64,000 nt of DNA from NCBI RefSeq assembly GCF_020023995.1, contig NZ_NRRD01000001.1, forward strand, positions 248,001 through 312,000. The letters run 5' to 3'. The notes under the pieces are model-generated. The model saw only the letters and a list, made by a program, of their open reading frames with translations. It was not told the origin of the DNA and made no database searches. This document shows, in pieces, positions 53,392-62,368 of the stretch. Source of the DNA: Rhodobacter sp. TJ_12 (GTDB taxonomy: Bacteria; Pseudomonadota; Alphaproteobacteria; Rhodobacterales; Rhodobacteraceae). The position numbers were made by a program, and so were the translations under genes. The first letter of the stretch is position 1. Every line of letters begins with the position of its first letter.

Positions 53392-54452
53392 GTGGCGTGC
53401 AACTGATCAAGGTCACCGAAGACGAGGGCGAAAGCCGTCTGGACCGCTGGTTGAAGAAAAAGTTTCCGGTGCTGACGCAAGGCGCGGTGGAAAAGATGTG
53501 CCGCACCGGGCAATGCCGGGTGGATGGCGCGCGGGTCAAGGCCAACAGCCGCATCGGTCCGGGCATGGAGGTGCGCGTGCCGCCGCTGCCAGAGGCGGGC
53601 GCGCAGGCCCCCGAAAGCCGGTCTGAGGCGCGGCGCGAGCGCACGACGATTTCGCCTTCCGATGAAAAGATGATCCAAGAGGCGGTTCTGTGGCGTGATG
53701 AACATATCATCGCGCTGAACAAGCCACCGGGCCTGCCAAGCCAAGGCGGCTCGGGGCAGGGGGATCGCCATGTCGATGGGCTGCTGGATGCGCTGAAATT
53801 CGGCTATAAAGACCGGCCGAAAATGGTGCATCGGCTTGATAAGGACACCTCTGGCGTTTTGCTGATTGCCCGCACCGACCGCATCGCGCGGGCGTTGTCC
53901 GAAGCGTTTCGGCTTAAAACCACGCGCAAGATCTATTGGGCGGCGGTGGCCGGTGTGCCGAGCCCGAAAAAGGGCACGATCCGCTATGGGCTGATGAAAG
54001 CGCCGGGCCATGGCCGGGGCGGCGAGGGGGAAAAGATGGTCTGCATCCATCCCGCCAAGATCGCCCAGCACCCCGATGCCAAACGCGCCACGACCGATTT
54101 CGCGGTGATCGAGGCTTTGGGCAGCCGCACCGCGTGGGTCGGTCTGGTGCCGATCACCGGGCGCACGCATCAGCTGCGCGCGCATATGGCCGAGCTGGGG
54201 CATCCGATCATTGGCGACGGCAAATATGGGGGCTCGGGCCAAGAAAACCTTGGCGATGGTTGGGGGGCGCAACTGGGCGGGGAAATCAGCCGCAAGCTGC
54301 ACCTGCATGCGCGCACGATTGCCTTTGATCACCCGATCACCAAGAAACGTATCACCATCACCGCGCCTCTGCCGGGTCATATGGTGCGGACGTGGAAGAC
54401 GCTGGGCTGGGTGGAAGGTGACGCGCCGCTCGACCCGTTCGAGGACGCTTGA
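53388..54452 (+). CDS. RluA-family pseudouridine synthase (RluC/RluD-like)
   Basis: 354 residues: an S4 RNA-binding domain at the N-terminus (DRWLKKKFPVLTQGAVEKMC, then CRVDGARVKANSRI), a linker, and the catalytic domain with MVHRLDKDTSGVLLIAR around residue 146, the Asp being the nucleophile, followed by GRTHQLRAHMAELGHPI. This pattern isomerises uridines in 23S rRNA, as RluC or RluD do; which site cannot be told here. Translationally coupled to crcB upstream and, through TGATG, to the HAD phosphatase gene downstream. Confidence 0.9.
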   Translation: MSGVQLIKVTEDEGESRLDRWLKKKFPVLTQGAVEKMCRTGQCRVDGARVKANSRIGPGMEVRVPPLPEAGAQAPESRSEARRERTTISPSDEKMIQEAVLWRDEHIIALNKPPGLPSQGGSGQGDRHVDGLLDALKFGYKDRPKMVHRLDKDTSGVLLIARTDRIARALSEAFRLKTTRKIYWAAVAGVPSPKKGTIRYGLMKAPGHGRGGEGEKMVCIHPAKIAQHPDAKRATTDFAVIEALGSRTAWVGLVPITGRTHQLRAHMAELGHPIIGDGKYGGSGQENLGDGWGAQLGGEISRKLHLHARTIAFDHPITKKRITITAPLPGHMVRTWKTLGWVEGDAPLDPFEDA

Positions 54453-55108
54453 TGAAACTGGCATTGTTCGATGTGGATGGCACGCTGAGCGATAGCCAAG
54501 CGCATATTCTTGCGGCGATGACACAGGCCTTCGCGGGGCAGGGGCTGGCGGTGCCCAGCCGTGAGCGCGTGCTGTCGATTGTTGGGCTGTCTTTGCCCAT
54601 CGCCATCGCGCAACTCGCGCCCGCGCAAGATGCTGCCACGCAGGCGGCTTTGGTTGAAGGTTACAAGCAAAGCTATTTCACCGGCCGCGCCGCCTCGCCC
54701 GCGCCGCTTTACCCCGGTGCAAAAGACTGCTGCCTGCGGCTCGCTGCGCGCGAAGACATGCTTTTGGGCATGGCCACCGGCAAATCGCGCCGCGGGGTCG
54801 ATGCCCTGATCGCGCATCACGGGCTGGGCGGGCTGTTCGTCACCCAGCAGGTGGCCGATGACAATCCTTCCAAACCGCATCCGGCCATGGTGCTGGCAGC
54901 CTTGCGAGAGGCGGGGGTTGAGCCCAGCGATGCGGTGATGATCGGCGATACCACCTATGATGTGAATATGGCCCATGCGGCGGGGGTGACGGCGATTGGC
55001 GTAAGCTGGGGCTATCACCCGGTGGCAGATCTGGTCGCGGCCGGGGCCGAAAGGATTGTGACCAGCTTTGCCGAACTGGAAGCGGCGATTGCGGAGATGT
55101 TGCCATGA
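54452..55108 (+). CDS. HAD-IA family hydrolase (phosphoglycolate-phosphatase-like)
   Basis: A 218-residue HAD phosphatase. Motif I is LALFDVDGTLSDSQ at residues 4-17, motif II the T of LGMATGKSRRGVD, motif III the Lys of NPSKPHPAM and motif IV the GDTTYDVNMA acidic pair. The cap region fits the Gph/PGP subfamily; the substrate is unknown. A TTG one codon earlier is in frame, but ATG 54452 forms the TGATG overlap with the preceding gene. It overlaps the ATP12 gene by four bases (ATGA). Confidence 0.86.
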   Translation: MKLALFDVDGTLSDSQAHILAAMTQAFAGQGLAVPSRERVLSIVGLSLPIAIAQLAPAQDAATQAALVEGYKQSYFTGRAASPAPLYPGAKDCCLRLAAREDMLLGMATGKSRRGVDALIAHHGLGGLFVTQQVADDNPSKPHPAMVLAALREAGVEPSDAVMIGDTTYDVNMAHAAGVTAIGVSWGYHPVADLVAAGAERIVTSFAELEAAIAEMLP

Positions 55109-55818
55109 GCGGTTGGACAGCCAAGCGGTTTTGGAAAGAAGCCACGGTCGAAGAGGCCGAGGGGGGCTTTACGGTCAAGCTGGATGGGCGCGGCGTGAAA
55201 ACGCCCGCCAAAGCCGCGTTGACGGTGCCAACACGTGCGATGGCAGAGTCGATTGCCGCAGAATGGCAAGCGCAGGGCGAGAAAGTCGACCCGACCACGA
55301 TGCCCGTGACCCGCTCGGCCAATGCGGCGCTGGATAAGGTGGCCGCGCAAAAGGACGAGGTGACCGAACTCATCGCGGCTTATGGGGAAACCGATCTTTT
55401 GTGCTACCGCGCCGAGCAGCCCGAGGCGCTGGTCGCGCGCCAATGCGCCGCTTGGGATCGCTGGCTTGACTGGGCGGAAGAGCGCTATGCCGCGCGGCTT
55501 AAGGTGACGCCCGGGATCGTGCCCGTTTTGCAACCCGCGCCCGCGCTCGTGGCGCTTGGCAAGCGGGTCGAGGCTTGCGACATCTGGGAGCTTGCCGCGC
55601 TGCATGATCTGGTCGGCCTGACCGGATCGTTGGTGTTGGGGTTGGCCGTGGCCGAAGGGGCCTTGGCGGCGGATGCGGCTTGGGATCTGTCGCGCGTCGA
55701 TGAAGATTGGCAAATCGCCCAATGGGGCGAAGATGAAGAGGCTGCCGAACTCGCGGCGCTTAAAAAACAGGCACTTTTGCACGCAGAACGATTCTGGATA
55801 CTGCGGCATACCGCATAA
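55105..55818 (+). CDS. ATP12-family F1-ATPase assembly chaperone
   Basis: 237 residues: WTAKRFWKEATVEEAEGGFT, KLDGRGVKTPAKAALTVPTR, and AAEWQAQGEKVDPTTMPVTR with SANAALDKVA, all typical of the ATP12 family. In mitochondria Atp12 binds the F1 alpha subunit during assembly; the alphaproteobacterial proteins are the ancestral relatives and are thought to do the same. It ends the rarA operon; a hairpin with AAAACGC/GCGTTTT arms follows the stop. Confidence 0.9.
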   Translation: MSGWTAKRFWKEATVEEAEGGFTVKLDGRGVKTPAKAALTVPTRAMAESIAAEWQAQGEKVDPTTMPVTRSANAALDKVAAQKDEVTELIAAYGETDLLCYRAEQPEALVARQCAAWDRWLDWAEERYAARLKVTPGIVPVLQPAPALVALGKRVEACDIWELAALHDLVGLTGSLVLGLAVAEGALAADAAWDLSRVDEDWQIAQWGEDEEAAELAALKKQALLHAERFWILRHTA

Positions 55819-55841
55819 AAACGCTGCCCGCAGGGCGTTTT
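55818..55841 (+). terminator. Terminator-like hairpin after the ATP12 gene
   Basis: AAAACGC and GCGTTTT enclose TGCCCGCAGG and begin at the last base of the stop codon. The T run is short, so termination may be partial. Confidence 0.55.
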
Positions 55842-55862
55842 CGGCGCGCGGGATGCGCGCAA

Positions 55863-55895
55863 TGCGAGCATTTGCCCAAACTGCGAGCGATTGCC
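55863..55895 (+). repeat. Two near-identical 14-base direct repeats upstream of bztA
   Basis: TGCGAGCATTTGCC (55863-55876) and TGCGAGCGATTGCC (55882-55895) are spaced 19 bases apart, about two helical turns. A related inverted copy, read on the minus strand as GAGCGAATGCG, lies within GTTCGCATTCGCTC near 55930-55943. The set looks like operator sites for an unidentified regulator of the bzt transporter. Confidence 0.5.
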
Positions 55896-55918
55896 GTTGC
55901 GAAAACGGCCGGAACGGC

Positions 55919-55947
55919 TTGACCATTTGGTTCGCATTCGCTCAAAC
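55919..55947 (+). promoter_or_regulatory. Candidate bztABCD promoter
   Basis: TTGACC followed 17 bases later by TCAAAC. The -10 is poor; the position just after the direct repeats and about 90 bases before bztA is suitable for an activated promoter. Confidence 0.35.
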
Positions 55948-56038
55948 TCCTGAGGCCGGGGCCCGTGCTCCGCAATATGCCAGACCCGTTAAGGGCGCTC
56001 TCACCGCCGCCAAGGCGGCAACTCAGGAAGAGGTAAAC

Positions 56039-57055
56039 ATGAAAAAATCCGTATTCTTCGGTTCGCTGGTCATGGCCGGCCTTGTGGCCGGTGTCGCCGG
56101 GGCGTCGACCCTTGACGACGTCAAAGCCCGCGGCGAACTGATCTGCGGCGTGAACCCGGGTCTGACCGGCTTTGCCGCGCCGGATGCGAACGGCAATTAT
56201 CAGGGCTTCGACGTCGCCGTCTGCAAGGCCGTTGCCGCCGCCGTGCTCGGTGACCCGATGAAGGTGAAATATGTGCCCCTGACCGGCGAGACCCGCTTCA
56301 CCGGTCTGGCCTCGGGCGAAGTCGACATGCTGTCGCGCAACTCCACCTGGACCTTCTCGCGCGATACTGAGCTCGCACTCGAATTCGTGGCCGTGAACTA
56401 CTACGACGGCCAAGGCTTCATGGTGAACAAGAACCTCGGCGTGTCTTCGGCCAAGGAACTTGATGGCGCCACCGTCTGCATTCAGACTGGCACCACCACC
56501 GAGCTGAACCTGGCCGACTACTTCAAGGCCAACAACATGGAATATACGCCGGTCAACGTGGCTGACGATTCCGAAGGCCAGCAGAAATTCCTTGCCGGGG
56601 CTTGTGACGCCTACACCACCGACGCTTCGGGCCTGGCCGCCTCGCGCGCCACCATGCCGAATGCCGATGAAATCGTCATTTTGCCGGAAATCATCTCTAA
56701 AGAGCCGCTTGGCCCGGCCGTGCGCCAAGGCGACGACAACTGGGGTGACGTGGTCCGCTGGAGCTTCTACGCGTTGGTCGCCGCCGAGGAATACGGTGTG
56801 ACCAAGGCGAACCTTGAAGAAGTGGCCGCCACGACCAAGAACCCGGAAATCCGTCGTCTGCTTGGCCTTGAAGGCGACATGGGCGCCAAGATCGGCCTTG
56901 ACGACGAATTCGCGAAACGGGCGATCCTTGCCGTGGGCAACTACGGTGAAGTGTTCGAGGCCAACATCGGCACCAGCACCTCAATCGGTCTGGCCCGCGG
57001 CCTGAACGCGCAATGGACCCAAGGCGGTCTGATGTACGCGCCGCCGTTCCGCTAA
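56039..57055 (+). CDS. bztA: Amino-acid ABC transporter, periplasmic binding protein (BztA/AapJ type)
   Basis: 338 residues beginning with a Sec signal peptide (MKKSVFFGSLVMAGLVAGVAGA, cleaved after the A-x-A region). It continues RGELICGVNPGLTGFAAPDA, YKGFDVAV-like YQGFDVAVCKAVAAAVLGD and SGEVDMLSRNSTWTFSRDT, characteristic of the general or acidic/amide amino-acid binding proteins. In R. capsulatus the bztABCD system takes up glutamate, glutamine, aspartate and asparagine. The ATG at 56039 follows GAAGAGGTAAAC and precedes the signal peptide exactly. A hairpin after the gene separates it from the permease genes. Confidence 0.9.
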   Translation: MKKSVFFGSLVMAGLVAGVAGASTLDDVKARGELICGVNPGLTGFAAPDANGNYQGFDVAVCKAVAAAVLGDPMKVKYVPLTGETRFTGLASGEVDMLSRNSTWTFSRDTELALEFVAVNYYDGQGFMVNKNLGVSSAKELDGATVCIQTGTTTELNLADYFKANNMEYTPVNVADDSEGQQKFLAGACDAYTTDASGLAASRATMPNADEIVILPEIISKEPLGPAVRQGDDNWGDVVRWSFYALVAAEEYGVTKANLEEVAATTKNPEIRRLLGLEGDMGAKIGLDDEFAKRAILAVGNYGEVFEANIGTSTSIGLARGLNAQWTQGGLMYAPPFR

Positions 57056-57067
57056 GACATGTTTCGG

Positions 57068-57103
57068 TGCGGCCGGGTTTTGTGCCCGGCCGCATTGTCT
57101 TTT
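57068..57103 (+). terminator. Partial terminator or stabiliser between bztA and bztB
   Basis: TGCGGCCGGG and CCCGGCCGCA pair over 10 bp around TTTTGTG, followed by TTGTCTTTT. Such structures after binding-protein genes usually reduce downstream transcription and protect the upstream mRNA. Confidence 0.7.
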
Positions 57104-57183
57104 CAGATCACGGGATCGCCGGGGCGCAAGCCCTTAATAACGTTGGCACAAAGCCACAGAGGCGACCTGGACAGGGGAAAATC

Positions 57184-58464
57184 ATGACGCTCGCGAGTGA
57201 CCCGCCGAAAGAGGGCTTTCGGCTCTCCATGCTCATTTACGACACGCGGTTTCGCTCGATCACCATTCAGGTGGTTGTGCTGCTGCTGTTTCTGGCCGGC
57301 CTGTTCTGGCTGCTTAATAACGCCTATGTGAACCTTGAGGCGAAGGGGAAGGATTTCAACTTCTCTTTCCTGTGGTCGCGGGCGGGCTATGACATTGCCC
57401 AGACGCTGATCCCCTATACGAATGACGACACGCATATGCGCGCGCTGGTCGAGGGGCTGCTCAATACGCTGCTTGTCTCGATCCTTGGCTGTGCGCTGGC
57501 CACCGTGGTGGGCACGGTCGTCGGTGTGTTGCGGCTGTCGCACAACTGGCTTGTGGCGCGGCTGATGACGATTTACGTCGAAACCTTCCGCAATATTCCG
57601 CTTTTGCTGTGGATCTTGCTCATGGGCACGATCTTGGCGGAAACCCGGCCAAGCCCGCGCGACTTTCGGGTGACCGACGCGATGCGCGAGGCCGGGCAAG
57701 CGCCCGAAGCCTCTATGTGGTTGTTTGACACCATCGCCGTAACGAACCGGGGCACCTCGGTCGCGGCGCCGGTCTTTTCTAATTCGCTGGGCAGTGTGGT
57801 CTTGCCCGGCAATATCCCGGTCAGCCTGAATGCGCTGGCGCTGATTTTTGTGATGGCAGCCTCTTTCTATGGCTGGCGGCTGTTGATGCGCCGCGCGAAA
57901 GCGGTGCAAGAGGCCACGGGCGTGCGCCCGACGACCTGGTGGCAATCGACGCTGATCTTGCTGGGGCCGGTGAGCGCTGTTTCGGTCGCCCTGGGGCTGC
58001 ATCTGGAATATCCGACGATCACCCGCTTCGACTTCGAAGGCGGGTTCCAGATGCTGCATTCCTTCACCGCGCTTTTGATCGCGCTGACGGTCTATACCTC
58101 GGCCTTCATCGCCGAGATCGTGCGCGCCGGGATCATGGCGATCTCCAGAGGCCAGACAGAGGCCGCCTATGCATTGGGCCTGCGCCCCAGCCGGACGATG
58201 AACCTTGTGATCTTGCCGCAGGCCTTGCGGGTGATCGTGCCGCCGCTGATTTCGCAATTCCTCAACCTCACCAAGAACTCGTCTTTGGCGATTGCGGTGA
58301 GCTACATGGATTTGCGCGGCACCTTGGGGGGCATCACGCTAAACCAAACCGGGCGCGAGCTGGAATGCATGCTTTTGATGATGCTGATTTACCTGACAAT
58401 CAGCCTTGTGATCTCAAGCGTGATGAACCTTTACAACAAGTCGATCAAGCTGAAGGAGCGCTGA
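57184..58464 (+). CDS. bztB: Amino-acid ABC transporter permease (BztB/AapQ type)
   Basis: 426 residues, larger than simple His/Gln permeases as expected for Bzt/Aap. An N-terminal segment (FRSITIQVVVLLLFLAGLFW) is followed by LVEGLLNTLLVSILGCALA and FRNIPLLLWILLMGTIL, then a large periplasmic insertion, and the C-terminal core SAFIAEIVRAGIMAISRGQ with TEAAYALGLRPSRTM, the EAA-type loop that contacts the ATPase. ATG 57184 follows ACAGGGGAAAATC. It forms the membrane channel with bztC, whose start lies one base after its stop. Confidence 0.9.
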   Translation: MTLASDPPKEGFRLSMLIYDTRFRSITIQVVVLLLFLAGLFWLLNNAYVNLEAKGKDFNFSFLWSRAGYDIAQTLIPYTNDDTHMRALVEGLLNTLLVSILGCALATVVGTVVGVLRLSHNWLVARLMTIYVETFRNIPLLLWILLMGTILAETRPSPRDFRVTDAMREAGQAPEASMWLFDTIAVTNRGTSVAAPVFSNSLGSVVLPGNIPVSLNALALIFVMAASFYGWRLLMRRAKAVQEATGVRPTTWWQSTLILLGPVSAVSVALGLHLEYPTITRFDFEGGFQMLHSFTALLIALTVYTSAFIAEIVRAGIMAISRGQTEAAYALGLRPSRTMNLVILPQALRVIVPPLISQFLNLTKNSSLAIAVSYMDLRGTLGGITLNQTGRELECMLLMMLIYLTISLVISSVMNLYNKSIKLKER

Positions 58465-58465
58465 G

Positions 58466-59770
58466 ATGAGCAATACCTCCTTCGTGCGCAAGGACATGCT
58501 GCCCCCCGCGCCGCCGCCGGTGTCGCAAACCGGGGCCGTGAAATGGCTGCGCGAGAACCTGTTTGCGGGGCCGCTGAACTCGGCGCTGACGGTGTTGGGC
58601 TTTGGCTTTGCGATCTGGCTCATTCAGGCCGCAACGCCGTGGCTTTTGCACTCGGTCTGGGTCGCGGATTCACAGAACGAATGCCGTGCCATCGTGCAAG
58701 AACGCTGGGGGCCGGATGCCACGGGCGCGTGCTGGGCGATCATTCGCGCGCGTTGGCACCAGTTCCTATTCGGCTTCTACCCGATCGATGAATATTGGCG
58801 GCTGTTCGTGACCTTTGCCGGGCTTTTGCTGGCAATCTTGCCTGTCTTGGCCACATCGCTGCCGCGCAAGCTTCTTTGGGGGTCGGTGCTGTATCCGCTG
58901 GTCGCGTTTTGGCTGCTGTGGGGCGGCTCGGTCTGGGGCCCGATCCTGACGCTTGCGGGCTTTGCGCTTTGGGCTGGCGTTTTCTTGGCGCTGCAAGTGC
59001 GCTTGGGCGTGGTCGTGGCGGCAGGCGTTGGCCTTGTGGCGGCCTCGGTCTTCTGGATCTACGCAGTGGAGCCCATTGAAACGGGGCTGCAATCGGTGCT
59101 GCCACTGGCTTTGCCAGAGGTGGATAGCGACCAGTTTGGCGGCTTCCTGTTGGCACTGGTGATCGGGGTGACCGCCATTGTGATCTCTTTGCCTTTGGGC
59201 ATCTTGCTTGCGCTGGGGCGGCAATCGGACATGCTGATCGTGAAATCGCTGTCGGTGGGCTTTATCGAGTTCATCCGGGGCGTGCCGCTGATCACGCTGC
59301 TTTTTACCGCCTCTCTCTTGTTGCAATATTTCCTGCCCTCGGACACCAAATTCGACCTGATCTTGCGGGTGGTGATCTTGGTCACCTTCTTCTCGGCGGC
59401 CTATATCGCCGAGGTGATCCGGGGTGGTTTGGCGGCGCTTCCGCGCGGGCAATATGAGGCGGCGGATGCGCTGGGGCTCGACTACTGGCAGGCGCAGCGG
59501 CTCATCATCATGCCGCAGGCGCTGAAAATCTCGATCCCAGGGATCGTGTCCACCTTCATTGGCCTTTTCAAAGATACCACGCTTGTGGCCTTTGTCGGGC
59601 TTATGGACCCGCTCAAGGGCATCTCCACCGCCGTTCGGGCTGATATTGCTTGGAAGGGTATCTACTGGGAGCCCTACATCTTTGTCGCCGTGATCTTCTT
59701 CATCTTCAACTTCAGCATGTCGCGTTACTCGATGTATCTCGAGCGCAAGCTGAAGCGTGACCACCGTTAA
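58466..59770 (+). CDS. bztC: Amino-acid ABC transporter permease (BztC/AapM type)
   Basis: 434 residues. An N-terminal tail ([19 protein letters not shown]) and several hydrophobic segments precede the core [20 protein letters not shown] and [20 protein letters not shown], with [20 protein letters not shown] as the ATPase-contacting loop. It pairs with BztB. It follows bztB after one base and is 10 bases before the ATPase gene. Confidence 0.9.
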   Translation: MSNTSFVRKDMLPPAPPPVSQTGAVKWLRENLFAGPLNSALTVLGFGFAIWLIQAATPWLLHSVWVADSQNECRAIVQERWGPDATGACWAIIRARWHQFLFGFYPIDEYWRLFVTFAGLLLAILPVLATSLPRKLLWGSVLYPLVAFWLLWGGSVWGPILTLAGFALWAGVFLALQVRLGVVVAAGVGLVAASVFWIYAVEPIETGLQSVLPLALPEVDSDQFGGFLLALVIGVTAIVISLPLGILLALGRQSDMLIVKSLSVGFIEFIRGVPLITLLFTASLLLQYFLPSDTKFDLILRVVILVTFFSAAYIAEVIRGGLAALPRGQYEAADALGLDYWQAQRLIIMPQALKISIPGIVSTFIGLFKDTTLVAFVGLMDPLKGISTAVRADIAWKGIYWEPYIFVAVIFFIFNFSMSRYSMYLERKLKRDHR

Positions 59771-59780
59771 GGAGCGCCCC

Positions 59781-60566
59781 ATGTCGGAGCCGAATACCCA
59801 AGCCGCTCGTGCGCAAATGCAGGTCAGCGACGAGATCGCGATCCAGATTTCCAACATGAACAAGTGGTACGGTCAGTTCCACGTTCTGCGCGACATCAAC
59901 CTGACGGTGCAGCGCGGCGAGCGGATCGTGATTGCAGGGCCTTCGGGCTCGGGCAAATCGACGATGATCCGCTGCATCAACCGGTTGGAGGAACACCAAG
60001 CCGGGCAGATCATCGTTGATGGGATCGAACTGACCTCGGACCTCAAGAACATCGACAAGGTGCGCTCGGAAGTGGGGATGGTGTTTCAGCACTTCAACCT
60101 GTTCCCGCATCTGACGATCTTGGAAAACCTTACGCTGGCGCCGATCTGGGTGCGCAAAGTGCCCAAGCGCGAGGCCGAGGAAACGGCGATGTATTTCCTT
60201 GAAAAGGTGAAGATCCCCGAACAGGCCAATAAATACCCCGGCCAGCTTTCGGGTGGTCAGCAGCAGCGGGTGGCGATTGCGCGCAGCCTGTGCATGAAGC
60301 CGCGGATCATGCTGTTCGACGAACCCACCTCCGCACTCGACCCCGAGATGATCAAGGAAGTGCTCGATACGATGATCGAACTGGCCGAAGAAGGCATGAC
60401 CATGCTCTGCGTGACCCACGAAATGGGCTTTGCGCAGGCGGTGGCGAACCGGGTGATCTTCATGGCCGATGGGCAAATTGTTGAGCAAAACAACCCGCAT
60501 GACTTCTTCAACAACCCGCAATCGGAACGCACCCAGCAGTTCTTGAGCCAGATTCTCGGGCACTAA
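59781..60566 (+). CDS. bztD: Amino-acid ABC transporter ATP-binding protein (BztD/AapP type)
   Basis: 261 residues. Walker A is [17 protein letters not shown] near residue 53, the Q-loop [13 protein letters not shown], the signature [17 protein letters not shown] near 159, Walker [16 protein letters not shown] and the H-loop [12 protein letters not shown]. It energises the BztABC system. The ATG at 59781 follows AAGGAGCGCCCC, so this start is preferred to the frame from 59757. Last gene of the operon, followed by a terminator. Confidence 0.94.
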   Translation: MSEPNTQAARAQMQVSDEIAIQISNMNKWYGQFHVLRDINLTVQRGERIVIAGPSGSGKSTMIRCINRLEEHQAGQIIVDGIELTSDLKNIDKVRSEVGMVFQHFNLFPHLTILENLTLAPIWVRKVPKREAEETAMYFLEKVKIPEQANKYPGQLSGGQQQRVAIARSLCMKPRIMLFDEPTSALDPEMIKEVLDTMIELAEEGMTMLCVTHEMGFAQAVANRVIFMADGQIVEQNNPHDFFNNPQSERTQQFLSQILGH

Positions 60567-60613
60567 GCGGGCAGGGGGCGCTGCCCCTTGGGCAACGCAC
60601 CTACACAAAGTCG

Positions 60614-60646
60614 AAGGGGCCACCGCTTGGGGGCCCCTTTGGTTTT
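60614..60646 (+). terminator. Intrinsic terminator of the bzt operon
   Basis: AAGGGGCC and GGCCCCTT pair over 8 bp around a ten-base loop, followed by TGGTTTT. Convergent with the phosphatase gene that ends at 60666. Confidence 0.7.
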
Positions 60647-60665
60647 GCCGTGACCTTGTTCAGGG

Positions 60666-61187
60666 TCACTTGCCGCGCGTGGCGGGCGTGAAGAAATCGA
60701 GCATCGAGCCCTGACCGGGGGCGAGTTGGCTCCAATCCTCGATCTGGAAATCGATGATCAGCGTCGCACAGGTCGGGTATTTGCGGAAATCCGGGTCGTA
60801 ATTGGGGCGCGCGGGCAGGCTGGCGGCAAAATCGCCGATCCCGGGGTTATGCGCGATCACCATTACCGAAGGCGCCGTCGCTTTGCGCAATTCGGCCAAA
60901 ATCGTATCAGGGGTGGCCTGATAAAGCGCGTCGATGAAATGCACCGGCGGACGGGTTTCAAGCACCGCCGAGGCGACGCCCTCCCATGTTTCCCGGGTGC
61001 GGCGCGCGGTGGAGCACAGCACTTCTTCGGGCTCAAGCCCGCGCGAGGCAAGGAAATCGCCCAATTCGCGCGCCGCAACGCGCCCGCGCGCATTGAGCGG
61101 CCGGTCTTTATCTGCGGTGGTGGGATCGTCCCAGCTTGATTTCGCGTGGCGGGTGAGGATCAGACGGCGGTGTCCGGCGGGGGTCAT
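60666..61187 (-). CDS. SixA-like histidine phosphatase
   Basis: A 173-residue member of the histidine (phosphoglycerate-mutase-like) phosphatase superfamily. The catalytic motif LILTRHAKSSWDDP is at residues 10-23, the second histidine lies in VMVIAHNPGIGDFA, and CSTARRTRETWEG carries the conserved Arg. E. coli SixA removes phosphate from a histidine phosphotransfer or PTS protein; the substrate here is unknown. It reads leftwards, convergent with bztD. The 176 bases between it and argB on the same strand show no strong promoter. Confidence 0.85.
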   Translation of the reverse strand: MTPAGHRRLILTRHAKSSWDDPTTADKDRPLNARGRVAARELGDFLASRGLEPEEVLCSTARRTRETWEGVASAVLETRPPVHFIDALYQATPDTILAELRKATAPSVMVIAHNPGIGDFAASLPARPNYDPDFRKYPTCATLIIDFQIEDWSQLAPGQGSMLDFFTPATRGK

Positions 61188-61363
61188 TTTTTATATTGCC
61201 TCATGTGCCATGCGGGATGAGTGCAGCCTGCCATAGCTTTTACTCCATGGGCAAGCCCGCCGCGCAAAGCATCTGTCATAAAGACAAATTTCTCCTGCAT
61301 TCGGCTGTGCCGCCCCGAAGGCGCGCGGCGCGGCCTTTGGGGCCCGATCGCAGCGAAACCGGC

Positions 61364-62257
61364 TTAGCGATGGCGCGGGCGCACACGCGATTGCGTGGAC
61401 CGGATCATCGAACCCGCCCCATGCTCGGTGAACAGCTCCAGCAAACAGGCATTGGCGACGCGACCATCCAAGATCACCACCGCCCGCACACCTTCGCGCA
61501 CCGCTTGCAATGCGGTTTCCACCTTGGGGATCATCCCGCCCGAGATTGTGCCATCTTCGATCAGCGCGTGGACTTCGTCGGGGGTCATCTGGGTGATCAC
61601 CTCGCCCGAGGTGTTTTTGACCCCCGCCACATCGGTCAGCAGCAACAGACGATCCGCCTGCAAAGCCCCGGCAATCGCGCCAGCCGCGGTATCGCCATTC
61701 ACGTTGAAGGTTTCATTTTCATTCGGGCCGGTGGCAACCGGGGCGATCACCGGAATAAGCCCCGCGCCGTACAGATCGCGCAGGATCTGCACGTTCATTT
61801 CGACCGGTTTGCCGACGAAGCCCAGTTCCGGGTCATCGGCTTCGCAGACCATCAGATCGTCATCCTTGCCCGAAATGCCGACCGCGCGCCCGCCTTGATC
61901 GTTGATCGCTTGCACGATGCGCTTGTTCACAAGGCCCGACAGGATCATTTCAACCACTTCCACCGTGGCCTTATCGGTCACCCGCTTGCCGCGCACCCAT
62001 TCGGATTTGATGCCAAGCTTGCCCAGCATCTCGTTGATCATCGGCCCGCCGCCATGCACCACGACCGGGTTCATGCCGACTTGGCGCATCAGCACGATGT
62101 CGCGGGCAAATTCGGCCATGGCGTCATCGTCGCCCATCGCATTGCCGCCGAATTTCACCACCACAACGGCCCCGGTGTAGCGCTGAAGATAGGGAAGCGC
62201 TTCAGAGAGCGTTTTCGCGGTGGCGATCCAGTCACGGTCCATCGTCTGTTTTCTCAT
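61364..62257 (-). CDS. argB: Acetylglutamate kinase
   Basis: 297 residues. [16 protein letters not shown] near residue 30 carries the catalytic lysine, [12 protein letters not shown] binds substrate, [14 protein letters not shown] and [15 protein letters not shown] form the nucleotide and magnesium site, and [14 protein letters not shown] the second lysine. It performs the second step of arginine synthesis. The start at 62257 ([10 protein letters not shown]) follows CGAGG at eight to nine bases; the alternative at 62242 lacks a comparable site. The stand-alone position is usual for alphaproteobacteria. Confidence 0.95.
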   Translation of the reverse strand: MRKQTMDRDWIATAKTLSEALPYLQRYTGAVVVVKFGGNAMGDDDAMAEFARDIVLMRQVGMNPVVVHGGGPMINEMLGKLGIKSEWVRGKRVTDKATVEVVEMILSGLVNKRIVQAINDQGGRAVGISGKDDDLMVCEADDPELGFVGKPVEMNVQILRDLYGAGLIPVIAPVATGPNENETFNVNGDTAAGAIAGALQADRLLLLTDVAGVKNTSGEVITQMTPDEVHALIEDGTISGGMIPKVETALQAVREGVRAVVILDGRVANACLLELFTEHGAGSMIRSTQSRVRPRHR

Positions 62258-62368
62258 CACAAACCTCGGGAAAAGTCGCAACTTTGTTAGAACCATTCGC
62301 GTCTTATGCCAAGGGCATTGCCATTGCCGTGCCGGGGTTTAAGGGTAGGCGAAACGCAGGAGGGCGCC

